Assembly: GCA_945897795.1 (NCBI GenBank)
Contig: CAMDFT010000005.1
Location: 1 to 64,000 of the forward strand
DNA length: 64,000 nucleotides
Origin: Limnohabitans sp. Rim8
Lineage (GTDB): Bacteria; Pseudomonadota; Gammaproteobacteria; Burkholderiales; Burkholderiaceae_C
Reading direction: 5' to 3'
Shown here: positions 1 through 9,658 of the stretch, piece after piece
How the letters are laid out: every line of letters starts with the position of its first letter
Position numbering within the stretch: position 1 is the first letter of the stretch
The notes under the pieces: model-generated
Told to the model about the DNA's origin: nothing
Seen by the model: the letters and a program-made list of their open reading frames with translations, nothing else
The model's database searches: none
Translations under genes and position numbers: made by a program

Positions 1-3000
1 ACGACTTTTGAAGGCGCCAGCGCCCTCAGCGACTTTCGCATTGCCCAGCTTTTGCCACGATTGGCCGCCATTTCGCCGCAAATTCAGGGCATTTCGGCCC
101 GTTTCGTTCACCTGGTCGCCACGACCGCGCCTTTGGCAGAGGCCCACCAACAGACACTTTCCGCACTCCTGACCTACGGTGAGCCCTATGCCGGACCAGT
201 GGACGGCCCCGTGATCGTGGTCAGTCCACGCTTGGGCACCGTGTCGCCTTGGGCGTCCAAGGCCACCGACATTGCCCACAACTGTGGTTTTGAGGTGCGC
301 CGCGTGGAGCGCCTGACCGAATACCGCCTGGTGATGAAGTCGGGCTTGCTGGGCACGGCCAAGCTGAACGCTGAACAACTGGGCCAGGTGGCCGCTGTGC
401 TGCACGACCGCATGACCGAATCGGCCATGTCCAGCCGCGATGAGGCGGCGGCTTTGTTCACGGCCCTTGAGCCCGCGCCCATGGACCATGTGGATGTGCT
501 GGCCGGTGGCCGCGCTGCATTGGAAGCCGCCAACAAGACCTGGGGCCTGGCCCTGGCCGAAGACGAAATCGACTACTTGGTCAACGCCTTCACGAGTTTG
601 AAGCGTAACCCCACCGATGTGGAGCTGATGATGTTCGCGCAGGCCAACAGCGAGCACTGCCGCCACAAGATTTTCAACGCCGAGTTCACCATCGACGGCG
701 TGGCCCAGCCCAAGAGCCTGTTCGGCATGATCCGCAACACGCACCAGCTGAGCCCCCAGCACACGGTGGTGGCTTATTCGGACAACGCTTCGGTGATGGA
801 AGGCCACAACATTGAGCGCTTTGTGGCCAGAACCGGTGAGCTAGGCGCGGCTTACCAGTCTGAACAAGCCCTGCACCATGTGCTGATGAATGTGGAAACC
901 CACAACCACCCGACCGCGATTTCGCCGTTCCCCGGCGCATCCACGGGCGCAGGCGGCGAGATCCGCGACGAAGGCGCCACCGGTCGCGGCTCCAAGCCCA
1001 AGGCGGGTTTGTCGGGTTTCACTGTGTCCAAACTCTGGGGCGGCATGTCGGACCAAGCGGGCGGCAAGCCCGATCACATCTCCAGCCCGCTGCAGATCAT
1101 GACCGAAGGCCCTCTGGGTGGCGCGGCCTTCAACAACGAGTTTGGCCGCCCCAACTTGCTGGGCTATTTCCGTGAATACGAACAGACCGTGGACGGCGTG
1201 GTGCGTGGTTACCACAAGCCGATCATGATCGCGGGTGGTCTGGGCCAGATCGACGCTGAGCAAACCCAAAAGATCGAATTCCCGGCGGGCAGCTTGCTGA
1301 TCCAGCTGGGCGGCCCCGGCATGCGCATTGGCATGGGCGGCAGTGCGGCCAGCTCCATGGCCACCGGCACCAACGCCGCCAACCTCGACTTTGACTCGGT
1401 GCAGCGCGGTAACCCCGAGATTGAGCGCCGTGCGCAAGAGGTCATCAACCACTGCTGGGCGCAAGGCAAGGATGGCGGCCCCTTCGGTAGGGGTAACCCC
1501 ATCTTGGCCATCCACGATGTGGGCGCGGGCGGTTTGTCCAATGCTTTTCCTGAATTGACCAACGACGCCGGTCGCGGGGCACGTTTTGATTTGCGGGCCG
1601 TGAAGCTCGAAGAATCGGGCCTGTCGCCCAAAGAAATCTGGTCCAACGAGAGTCAGGAGCGCTATGTGCTGGCGATTGCGCCCGAGTCTTTGGCGCAGTT
1701 CACGGCTTTTTGTGAGCGCGAGCGTTGCCCTTTTGCGGTGATTGGCGTGGCGACCGAAGAGCGTCACTTGGTCGTTGCCCACGAGCCTTTGCCCATTGCA
1801 CCGGCTTTTCATGGACCTTCGGGTTCAGCAGAGACTGGATCGCCACGCTTCGCTCGCGATGACGAATTAACTGGATCGCCACGCTTCGCTCGCGATCACG
1901 AATTAAGTTCCTCGGCAAGTCACCAGCAGACCGTCATTGCGAGCGAAGCGCGGCAATCCAGTTCGGTGCCCGTGGACATGCCCATGAACGTGTTGCTGGG
2001 CAAGCCACCCAAGATGCACCGAGATGTGAAGACCGTCACTCGCCAGTCGCCTGCCATGAACCTCACCGGCGTGAGTTTGCAAAAAGCCGTGATCGACGTG
2101 CTGAGCCACCCGACCGTGGCGTCCAAGCGCTTTTTGATCACCATTGGCGACCGCGCCGTGGGTGGCCTCACGCACCGCGACCAGATGGTCGGCCCCTGGC
2201 AAGTGCCCGTGGCCGATGTGGCGGTGACCCTGGCCGACTACCAAGGCTTTGCCGGTGAAGCCATGAGCATGGGCGAGCGCACGCCGCTAGCTTCGCTCAA
2301 CGCCGCAGCATCGGGCCGCATGGCCGTGGCCGAGGCCATCACCAATTTGTTGGCCGCGCCGATTGAGCTGCCCCGCGTCAAGATGTCTGCCAACTGGATG
2401 GCCGCTTGTGGCGAGCCGGGCGAAGACGCTGCGCTTTATGAAACCGTCAAGGCCGTGGGCATGGAACTGTGCCCTGCGCTCGACATCTCGATCCCCGTGG
2501 GCAAAGACAGCTTGTCGATGCGTACGCAGTGGACCGTACCGAAGGGCGATTCAAGTAACGATGGTGAGACCCGTAAAGTCACCTCACCCGTGAGCCTGAT
2601 CATCACCGCCTTTGCCAGCTTGCCCGATGTGCGCGGCACTTTGACGCCGCAACTCGATGCACAAGAGGGCGATACCAGCCTGCTGCTGATCGACCTGGGC
2701 CAAGGCCGCAACCGCATGGGCGGCAGTGTGCTGGGCCAGGTGCTGGGCCAGTTTGGCGACAGCGTGCCTGATTTGGAAGACCCGCAAACCTTGGTCAGCT
2801 TGGTCAAGGCCGTGAACGCTTTGCGCGCCAAGGGCCAGATCCTGGCCTACCACGACCGCAGCGACGGCGGCTTGCTGGCCGCTGTGGCCGAAATGGCATT
2901 TGCGGGACATGTGGGCGTGGCGCTTAATGTGGACATGCTGGTCACCGAGGGCGACGGCATCACCGACAGCCGCGCCGACCATGGCGACGCCAAGAATTGG

Positions 3001-4185
3001 GCAGGGCAGGTCAGTGCCCGCCGCGAAGAACTCACGCTCAAAGCCCTGTTCAACGAAGAGCTGGGCGTGGTGCTGCAAGTGCGCACCGCCGATCGCAACG
3101 CGGTGCTGCAAACCCTGCGCGAACACGGCTTGTCCAAACACACGCATGTCATTGGCAAGACCCGACCCGTGCAATCGACCATCCAAAAAGGCGTGGGCGA
3201 ACTCAGCATCTGGCGCGACACCAAAGAGGTGTTTGCCGCCAAGCTCGAAGACCTGCACCAAGTTTGGGACAGCGTGAGCTGGAAGATTTGCCAGCAGCGC
3301 GACAACCCGGCTTGCGCCGACGCCGAACACGCCGCCGCTGGCCAGGCCAGCGACCCCGGCATGCATGTGTCGCTGAGCTTTGACCCGGCTGAAAATGTGG
3401 CCGCGCCTTTCTTGAACCTGTCGCGCCCCAAAGTGGCGATCTTGCGCGAGCAGGGCGTCAACTCGCATGTGGAGATGGCCTACGCCTTCCACAAAGCGGG
3501 CTTCGAGTCGCACGACGTGCACATGACCGACCTGCAGTCGGACCGCGCCAACTTGGCCGACTTCCAGGGCCTGGTCGCATGCGGCGGTTTCAGCTACGGC
3601 GACACGCTCGGCGCAGGCATTGGCTGGGCGCGCAGCATCACCTTCAACCCGGCGCTGTCGGATCAGTTCAAAGGCTTCTTTGGCCGCACCGACACCTTCG
3701 GTCTGGGTGTGTGCAACGGCTGCCAGATGTTTGCCGAGCTGGCCGACATCATCCCCGGTGCGCAAGGCTGGCCACGCTTTACCACCAACCAGAGCGAGCG
3801 CTTTGAAGCGCGCTTGTCGATGGTTGAGGTGCTCGAATCGCCCAGCCTGTTCTTGCGAGGCATGGCAGGCAGCCGCTTGCCGATTGCGGTGGCGCACGGC
3901 GAAGGCTTTGCCAACTTCAAGCACCGGGGCAACGCGGCGCTGGCCATTGCGGCCATGCGCTTTGTGGACAACCACGGCCAGGCCACCGAGCAATACCCCT
4001 TCAACCCCAACGGCAGTGCGGGCGGCCTGACAGCTGTGACCACCGCTGACGGGCGTTTCACGGCCATGATGCCGCACCCCGAGCGCGTCTTCCGCAATGT
4101 GCAGATGAGCTGGACGAGTGGTGACATCGCCGCCACCAGCCCTTGGCTGCGCGTGTGGCAAAACGCCCGCAAGTGGGTGGGCTGA
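1..4185 (+). CDS. purL: Phosphoribosylformylglycinamidine synthase, 5'-truncated by the window edge
   Basis: Large single-chain FGAM synthase of purine biosynthesis: converts FGAR, glutamine and ATP to FGAM in the cytoplasm. The reading frame is open from base 1 ([16 protein letters not shown]), so the true start lies upstream of the window and the TTG at 52 is internal. Visible marks: [10 protein letters not shown] and [13 protein letters not shown] in the synthase part, then a C-terminal glutamine amidotransferase with nucleophile Cys in GVCNGCQMF (about residue 1238 counted from base 1) and MMPHPERV. Odd: residues about 612-654 (bases 1834-1961) are encoded by a REP-like repeat inserted in frame, giving a low-complexity GSPRFARD... 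segment just before the conserved [13 protein letters not shown] stretch. The helicase gene starts 12 bp after the stop. Family assignment is certain. Confidence 0.97.
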   Translation, partial: TTFEGASALSDFRIAQLLPRLAAISPQIQGISARFVHLVATTAPLAEAHQQTLSALLTYGEPYAGPVDGPVIVVSPRLGTVSPWASKATDIAHNCGFEVRRVERLTEYRLVMKSGLLGTAKLNAEQLGQVAAVLHDRMTESAMSSRDEAAALFTALEPAPMDHVDVLAGGRAALEAANKTWGLALAEDEIDYLVNAFTSLKRNPTDVELMMFAQANSEHCRHKIFNAEFTIDGVAQPKSLFGMIRNTHQLSPQHTVVAYSDNASVMEGHNIERFVARTGELGAAYQSEQALHHVLMNVETHNHPTAISPFPGASTGAGGEIRDEGATGRGSKPKAGLSGFTVSKLWGGMSDQAGGKPDHISSPLQIMTEGPLGGAAFNNEFGRPNLLGYFREYEQTVDGVVRGYHKPIMIAGGLGQIDAEQTQKIEFPAGSLLIQLGGPGMRIGMGGSAASSMATGTNAANLDFDSVQRGNPEIERRAQEVINHCWAQGKDGGPFGRGNPILAIHDVGAGGLSNAFPELTNDAGRGARFDLRAVKLEESGLSPKEIWSNESQERYVLAIAPESLAQFTAFCERERCPFAVIGVATEERHLVVAHEPLPIAPAFHGPSGSAETGSPRFARDDELTGSPRFARDHELSSSASHQQTVIASEARQSSSVPVDMPMNVLLGKPPKMHRDVKTVTRQSPAMNLTGVSLQKAVIDVLSHPTVASKRFLITIGDRAVGGLTHRDQMVGPWQVPVADVAVTLADYQGFAGEAMSMGERTPLASLNAAASGRMAVAEAITNLLAAPIELPRVKMSANWMAACGEPGEDAALYETVKAVGMELCPALDISIPVGKDSLSMRTQWTVPKGDSSNDGETRKVTSPVSLIITAFASLPDVRGTLTPQLDAQEGDTSLLLIDLGQGRNRMGGSVLGQVLGQFGDSVPDLEDPQTLVSLVKAVNALRAKGQILAYHDRSDGGLLAAVAEMAFAGHVGVALNVDMLVTEGDGITDSRADHGDAKNWAGQVSARREELTLKALFNEELGVVLQVRTADRNAVLQTLREHGLSKHTHVIGKTRPVQSTIQKGVGELSIWRDTKEVFAAKLEDLHQVWDSVSWKICQQRDNPACADAEHAAAGQASDPGMHVSLSFDPAENVAAPFLNLSRPKVAILREQGVNSHVEMAYAFHKAGFESHDVHMTDLQSDRANLADFQGLVACGGFSYGDTLGAGIGWARSITFNPALSDQFKGFFGRTDTFGLGVCNGCQMFAELADIIPGAQGWPRFTTNQSERFEARLSMVEVLESPSLFLRGMAGSRLPIAVAHGEGFANFKHRGNAALAIAAMRFVDNHGQATEQYPFNPNGSAGGLTAVTTADGRFTAMMPHPERVFRNVQMSWTSGDIAATSPWLRVWQNARKWVG
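1834..1961. repeat. REP-like repeat (class A) inserted in frame inside purL
   Basis: Two head-to-tail 36-bp copies (1834-1869 and 1870-1905, one mismatch seen) start with ACTGGATCGCCACGCTTCG. A third, inverted copy follows at 1931-1961 (CCGTCATTGCGAGCGAAGCG...). The 36-bp unit is 12 codons, so the duplication keeps the purL frame. The same family occurs inside selO (14793-14881) and, as a divergent copy, between two fad genes (25487-25522). Confidence 0.9.
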
Positions 4186-4197
4186 GACCGTGACCGC

Positions 4198-7100
4198 ATG
4201 AAGTCCGACACGCCACGCCAGTGGTTCCCCCCTTCACAACTGGCCTTTTACTTTGACCAGGGTGCGTGGTCGCGTGGCACCACGCTTTACTTGCAAAACA
4301 AGGTGCTTTCATCGCAACTCACGCCCGACGGCGAAGGCTGGCGTTTGCAAGGCCAGGTGGAGGGCAGCGAGCCGCGTCCCTACACCGTGAACGCCGAGCT
4401 GCGCGTGAGCCCGGGCGGCAACCTGAGTGAATGGCGCAGCGGCTGCACCTGCCCGGTTGGGCGCTATTGCAAACACGGCGCGGCCTTGGGCATTTTGGCG
4501 TCCATGCAAGGCCTGGCTTTGCTCGACGAATGGGGCAACGACGGGCCTTCACCCGAGGTGCTGGCTCGTCGCAGCCAGATGGAAAAAGAGCGGGCCCTGA
4601 GCCATGCCGAATACCAGGCCCGTGAATGGCTGACCCGGCTGGAAAACGCCAACGGTCCGGCCGCATACCGCTTGCCCGGGGCGACACAGGACCAGTTTGT
4701 TTACCTGCTGTCGGTGGCCTATTTGGGGCACAAGCCCTTGTTTCACCTGAGCGTCAAGCGGGCCGCGCAAAAACGCAATGGCGAGTGGGGCAAGCCCAAG
4801 AAAGTCAGCAACGAGCCCTCGCCGCACGACCCGATATGGCAAACCAGCAGCCCGCTGGACCGTGACATTTTTGACCTGATGAAAGCCTGTCCGGCCGCCA
4901 GCAGCTTCAGCTCTTATGGGTTTCAGGGCGAGGTCAAGCTGCACGGCATGCCCGGGCAACTGCTGCTCAAGTTGTGCAGCCAGACCGGGCGCCTGATGTC
5001 TGCCGAAGGTGCCGTCAATCTGCATTGGAGCGAGACCGCCGAAGCCTTGGTCGGCGATTGGCAGGAAGTGCCCGCGCAAGACAATTTGCCCGGCGGCTGG
5101 AAGCTGAGCATGCAACCGCAACGTGCGGGGGTTGTGTATGGGCTGAACGAGCCGCCTTTTTACATGGACACCCTGCATGGCCACTGCGGCCCCCTGAACA
5201 CGCAAGGTCTGAGCGCCAATGAGCTGCAGGTCATGTCCAGCGCGCCCGTGCTGCCCGAAAGCGTGGTGTTCAAGTTCCAGAACCAGTTGATGGCGCGTTT
5301 GGGGCCCGTGCCCCTGCCGCCCGTGATCGCCCAAACGCCCGAAATCCGGGATGTCCCAGCCCGTGCCGTGCTCGACATCGCACCGGTCCATCCCCGTGAC
5401 CGTGATACACACGGCCTGTTCATGGCCGAGTTGACCTTTGATTACGCCGGGCACCGCGGCTTTTGGACTGGGACCGCCCAACGCGTCCTGCTCGGTCATG
5501 GCACGCAGGCGCGCATGCTGGTGCGTGACTTGCCTGGCGAACTCAAAGCCCGGACCGCCTTGGAGGCATTGGGCATGGTCGCTTTCGAAGTGAACATGCT
5601 GGGCTTGCCACCCGAAAGATCTCAGCAGTGGTTGGAGTGGCTTGAAAAAGACTTTGCGCCCCTGCGCCAAGCTGGCCTGGACGTGCGGTTTGCATCTGGC
5701 GATGTCAATTGGCTGCGCGAGGCCGATGATGTGCATATCGACCTGTCGGGCGACGCCGAAACGCCCGAAACTTCCCCCTGGTTTGATTTGTCGCTGGGCA
5801 TGGACATCGATGGCCAGCGTGTGAACATCCTGCCCTGGGTGCCCACCATTTTGACGGCGTTGGCCCGCATCAGCGTGCGCAACGCCGAGGGCGAGACCGC
5901 CAACTTGCCGCCGTTTTTGTACCTGCCTGAACTGCAAGGCGAGGGCTTTGTGAAGTTGCCTACCGCCAAGATCGAACCTTGGCTAAACACCCTGATGGAA
6001 CTGGTCTCCGAGCGCGGACGCGACTGGAGCGGCGATGGACTGCGTTTGTCACGCCTGGAAGCCTTGCGCACCGCCGCCTCGCTGGGCCAGGGTGTGTCCT
6101 GGGCGGGTGCCCAAAGCCTGATGAATTTGTTGCAGCAAATGCGTGGCCTTGAAAGCTTGCCTGAGGTGACCGTGCCCACCAGTTTGCAGGCGACCTTGCG
6201 GCCTTATCAACATCAGGGCCTGAACTGGTTGCAGTTTTTGCGCACGCACCAACTGGCCGGTATCCTGGCCGACGACATGGGCTTGGGCAAAACCCTGCAG
6301 ACCCTGGCGCACATCCTGACTGAAAAAGAGGCCGGTCGCCTCACGCATCCGGCCCTGATCGTGGCCCCGGTGAGCTTGCTGGGCAATTGGCAGCGCGAAG
6401 CGGCCCGCTTTTGTCCCAGTCTGCGCACGCACATTCACCATGGCCTGTTGCGGCATGGGGCCTCGCAAGACCTCAGTGGCTTTGACATCGTGCTCACGCC
6501 GTACTCTTTGCTGCACCGCGACCGCGACCTGTGGCTGGCCTCCGACTGGCATTTGCTGGTGCTCGATGAAGCGCAAAACATCAAGAACGCCAACACCCAT
6601 GCGGCGCAAACGGTGGGCGACATCCCGGCCCGTCACCGCCTGTGTTTGTCAGGCACGCCCATAGAGAACCACCTGGGTGAGCTGTGGAGTCTTTTCCACT
6701 TTTTGATGCCTGGCTTTTTGGGCAGCCAAAAGCGTTTTGGTGTGCTGTTTCGCAACCCTATTGAGCGCCAGGGCAACAGCGAAAAAATGGACCAATTGCG
6801 CAAGCGCATCACGCCCTTCATGCTGCGACGCACGAAGGATGTGGTGGCCAGCGAGTTGCCACCGAAGATCGAAACCCTCATGCCGGTGCCCCTGCAAGGC
6901 AAGCAAGCCGACTTGTACGAAACCATCCGTTTGGGCATGGAAAAAACCGTTCGTGACGCCTTGAATGCGCAAGGTTTGGCCAAATCGCAAATCACCATCC
7001 TGGACGCGCTGCTCAAGCTGCGCCAAGTCTGTTGCGACCCGCGTCTGCTCAAATTGGGCGCGGCCAGCCAAGTGCAGCAATCGGCCAAACTCGAGCAGTT

Positions 7101-7596
7101 GCTCGACATGCTGCCCGAGATGGTGGCCGAGGGCCGCAAAATTTTGCTGTTCTCGCAGTTCACCCAAATGCTGGGCTTGATCGAGCAAGAGCTGCCGCGC
7201 CTGGGCATTCCCTGGGTCAAGCTCACCGGTCAAAGCAAAAACCGCGACGCGATCATTGACCGGTTCACCAGCGGCGAGGTGCCGCTGTTCCTGATCAGCC
7301 TGAAAGCCGGGGGCGTGGGCCTGAACCTGCCGCAAGCCGACACGGTCATCCATTACGACCCATGGTGGAACCCTGCGGTCGAAAACCAGGCCACCGACCG
7401 GGCCCACCGCATTGGCCAAACGCAAAGCGTTTGGGTGCTCAAATTGGTGGCCCAAGGCACCATTGAAGAGCGCATGCTGGCCCTGCAAGAGCGCAAAGCC
7501 CAGTTGGCGCAAGACATCTATTCGGGTGCGGTGCAGCGCAAAGAACCGCTGTTTGGCGAGTCGGACTTGAACGAATTGTTCAAGCCCTTGGGTTGA
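4198..7596 (+). CDS. SWIM zinc-finger SNF2-family DEAD/DEAH-box helicase
   Basis: Predicted ATP-dependent double-stranded DNA translocase of the bacterial Snf2/Rad54-like family, 1132 aa. The N-terminus carries a SWIM zinc-binding motif CxCx5CxH (C83, C85, C91, H93), followed by about 500 residues of poorly defined sequence. The helicase core has Walker A DDMGLGKT (about residue 695), Walker B DEAQ (about 789), and the C-terminal lobe with [19 protein letters not shown] and motif [13 protein letters not shown] at 4198 lies 12 bp after purL, so the two are probably co-transcribed. The cellular role of this family in bacteria is not established; a link to purL is only positional. Confidence 0.9.
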   Translation: MKSDTPRQWFPPSQLAFYFDQGAWSRGTTLYLQNKVLSSQLTPDGEGWRLQGQVEGSEPRPYTVNAELRVSPGGNLSEWRSGCTCPVGRYCKHGAALGILASMQGLALLDEWGNDGPSPEVLARRSQMEKERALSHAEYQAREWLTRLENANGPAAYRLPGATQDQFVYLLSVAYLGHKPLFHLSVKRAAQKRNGEWGKPKKVSNEPSPHDPIWQTSSPLDRDIFDLMKACPAASSFSSYGFQGEVKLHGMPGQLLLKLCSQTGRLMSAEGAVNLHWSETAEALVGDWQEVPAQDNLPGGWKLSMQPQRAGVVYGLNEPPFYMDTLHGHCGPLNTQGLSANELQVMSSAPVLPESVVFKFQNQLMARLGPVPLPPVIAQTPEIRDVPARAVLDIAPVHPRDRDTHGLFMAELTFDYAGHRGFWTGTAQRVLLGHGTQARMLVRDLPGELKARTALEALGMVAFEVNMLGLPPERSQQWLEWLEKDFAPLRQAGLDVRFASGDVNWLREADDVHIDLSGDAETPETSPWFDLSLGMDIDGQRVNILPWVPTILTALARISVRNAEGETANLPPFLYLPELQGEGFVKLPTAKIEPWLNTLMELVSERGRDWSGDGLRLSRLEALRTAASLGQGVSWAGAQSLMNLLQQMRGLESLPEVTVPTSLQATLRPYQHQGLNWLQFLRTHQLAGILADDMGLGKTLQTLAHILTEKEAGRLTHPALIVAPVSLLGNWQREAARFCPSLRTHIHHGLLRHGASQDLSGFDIVLTPYSLLHRDRDLWLASDWHLLVLDEAQNIKNANTHAAQTVGDIPARHRLCLSGTPIENHLGELWSLFHFLMPGFLGSQKRFGVLFRNPIERQGNSEKMDQLRKRITPFMLRRTKDVVASELPPKIETLMPVPLQGKQADLYETIRLGMEKTVRDALNAQGLAKSQITILDALLKLRQVCCDPRLLKLGAASQVQQSAKLEQLLDMLPEMVAEGRKILLFSQFTQMLGLIEQELPRLGIPWVKLTGQSKNRDAIIDRFTSGEVPLFLISLKAGGVGLNLPQADTVIHYDPWWNPAVENQATDRAHRIGQTQSVWVLKLVAQGTIEERMLALQERKAQLAQDIYSGAVQRKEPLFGESDLNELFKPLG

Positions 7597-7606
7597 GCGC
7601 ATCGGC

Positions 7607-7993
7607 ATGCGCAGATTGCGACAACCTCTCTGTGCGTTGATGTTGAGTTGGCTCGTGGCCTGCAGCCCCGAAAAAACCGAAGGCTTGCCCGCAACCCAAG
7701 CTTCGTCAACGGTCAGCAACGAAGCTGTTGTGGGAGCTTGGACGCTCGCCGATGCCTTCAGCCCCGAAGTTCAAGAAGCTGCCCGCTTTGCAGTGCAGAC
7801 TTTTGCGGTGCAAAACAAGGCACGGGTGCTTTACAAAGATGTGACCCAAGCCCGGCAGCAAGTCGTGGCAGGCTTGAACTTTGATCTGCACATCCAAGTG
7901 ACGTTAGACGGAGCGAGTCGCAACGCGAGTGCCAAGGTCTGGCGTCAACCCGATGGGGCTTATCGCCTGCAGGCTTGGGCATGGCTGGACTGA
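7607..7993 (+). CDS. Small predicted lipoprotein of unknown function
   Basis: 128-aa protein with a type II signal peptide: basic MRRLR, hydrophobic ALMLSWLVAC and a lipobox LVAC that places the lipidated cysteine at residue 19. The mature part has no motif I recognise; its C-terminal half (FDLHIQVTLDGASRNASAKVW...) looks like a small beta-rich domain. It starts 10 bp after the helicase stop and is convergent with the histidine kinase downstream. Export and lipidation are well supported; function is unknown. Confidence 0.75.
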   Translation: MRRLRQPLCALMLSWLVACSPEKTEGLPATQASSTVSNEAVVGAWTLADAFSPEVQEAARFAVQTFAVQNKARVLYKDVTQARQQVVAGLNFDLHIQVTLDGASRNASAKVWRQPDGAYRLQAWAWLD

Positions 7994-8114
7994 TGCACAT
8001 TGAAAACCCTGTCGGTGCTGGGCACGACCGCCACGTTGAGGGTGTGTGCAGCTGACCGCACGCGCAAGGGGCTGATCCCTGAGCAAGGCCGCTGGAGGTT
8101 TGAGCAGCCGGTTC

Positions 8115-9521
8115 TTAAGCGACTTGTGCAAAAGGCAGGGCAATGCAAGCGCAAGCCCCTTGTGCGGTGTTTTGCAGCGACAAGCGCCCATCAAATTGGG
8201 CGAGGATGGTTTTGGATATCGACAGACCCATGCCCAGCCCCGAGATCTTGGTGGTGTAGAAAGGGTCTCCCGCTTGCTCGGCGGCCGCCTCCGACAAACC
8301 GGGCCCCGAGTCATGGACCTCGATCAAAATCTCGTTATTTTCCCGTCGGATGCCCAAGCGAATGCTGCGGGCCTGAACCTTCTCGACCGATTCCATGGCG
8401 TTGCGCACCACATTGAACAAGACTTGAGACAGTTGCACGGCATCACCCAGCACCCAAATCGGCGTGTTGGGCAGGCTTGGCTTGAAGATTTCAGTGTTGC
8501 CACGCCGGGCTTCGGGTTCGACAAGGGCGCAGACCTCGTCGATGACCCCACGCAGGTCTACCAGTTCTTTTTTCAATGACTCAGGCTGTATGAAATTGCG
8601 GATCCGGCGAATGATGTCGCCCGCCCGCACACTGTTGTGGATGATGTCGTCCAGCACCCGCTGATTCATCTGTGCGTCCCACTGACCTGATTTTTGCTGG
8701 TGTTGCAGGAGTTCGGTGTAATTCAGGATGGCGGCCAAGGGCTGGTTCAACTCATGGGCAAACGAGGCGGACATCACACCCAGACTGTGCTGCCGGTCCT
8801 GTTGCGCCAGTCGGTTAACCACACGACGCCCTTCTTCTTCGCGGACCAAGGCGGTCATCGCTTTCAGTCTTTCGTCGGCTTGCTCCTGGACGCGCATGCC
8901 GATGTAGACAAAGTAACGCAGCGTTCCTGCCAAGAAGGCGCTCGTCCAGATGCCATAGGTCCAGGCCTCTTGGCCGAAGGTGTTCAAGCCCCAGCCCGTG
9001 ACAAAGCCTTGCGTGCGCATCAAATGGACGAGGCCCATGACGACCATGACCCAGCACATGTGCATGGAAAAACGGTTGGAAGTCTGTTGGTAATGGGCGT
9101 GCGCGAAATAGGCCCCCCACAACGAGGTGACACCAAAACAGCCCCCAGACAACAGCAAAGTCACCTCAGGACCTGCATGCAGGCGACTCCATTCCATGAC
9201 TGCGATAAAGACCAGCGTGCCCAGCGCGAGCCCTACCAGCCGCAAACGTTGGGGGCCTTTGTCGTACAAACGAGCAATTCCCAAGCCCATCAACATGTGG
9301 CTCATGCCCGTCAGGCCAATGGGGATGCTGTAGGACCACAGCAGTGGCAAATCGTTGCGAAAAACAGTGGCCAAGGCCGTCACGCCCGCCAATAAGGCTC
9401 CCACCACCCAGTAACGGGCCGAGCTGTCCAAGCGAGAAAAATACACCGAAGCCGCCAAACCGCCCAAAAGAGAGAAGATGGCGTAAAAAATGAACAGGCT
9501 TTGGATGTAATAGGCGGCCAT
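8115..9521 (-). CDS. Membrane-bound sensor histidine kinase (orphan)
   Basis: Two-component sensor kinase. The N-terminal ~200 residues form about six to seven hydrophobic helices with almost no periplasmic loops, so it probably senses a membrane or intracellular signal. A linker rich in charged residues leads to the HisKA dimerisation helix with phospho-acceptor His in ASFAHELNQPLAAI (about residue 256), then HATPase_c with N-box NVVRNAMES, G1 DSGPGL, F-box DPFYTTK and G2 GLGMGLSI. The open frame extends to a TTG at 9605; I prefer ATG at 9521 because the membrane domain starts there. Start is uncertain as neither has a clear ribosome-binding site. No response regulator is adjacent; the partner is unknown. 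Confidence 0.88.
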   Translation of the reverse strand: MAAYYIQSLFIFYAIFSLLGGLAASVYFSRLDSSARYWVVGALLAGVTALATVFRNDLPLLWSYSIPIGLTGMSHMLMGLGIARLYDKGPQRLRLVGLALGTLVFIAVMEWSRLHAGPEVTLLLSGGCFGVTSLWGAYFAHAHYQQTSNRFSMHMCWVMVVMGLVHLMRTQGFVTGWGLNTFGQEAWTYGIWTSAFLAGTLRYFVYIGMRVQEQADERLKAMTALVREEEGRRVVNRLAQQDRQHSLGVMSASFAHELNQPLAAILNYTELLQHQQKSGQWDAQMNQRVLDDIIHNSVRAGDIIRRIRNFIQPESLKKELVDLRGVIDEVCALVEPEARRGNTEIFKPSLPNTPIWVLGDAVQLSQVLFNVVRNAMESVEKVQARSIRLGIRRENNEILIEVHDSGPGLSEAAAEQAGDPFYTTKISGLGMGLSISKTILAQFDGRLSLQNTAQGACACIALPFAQVA

Positions 9522-9658
9522 GCAGGCAATACGGAAGTGGTCTTGAGTAAGGTATTTAGGTTGAATTTTGAACGATTTATCCGGCCCCTGCAGCCGCCAA
9601 GTCAAGAGCCCATGGCCGTCAAATTTTGATGAGCCCTTAAGGACTCAGTATGGCCGCT

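Noticed and set aside
841-1812. Long minus-strand open frame opposite purL
   Set aside because: High-GC shadow frame of purL with low-complexity His/Ala/Gly-rich translation and no family motif. The same applies to minus-strand frames at 2584-4161, 4549-5937 and 6649-7719.
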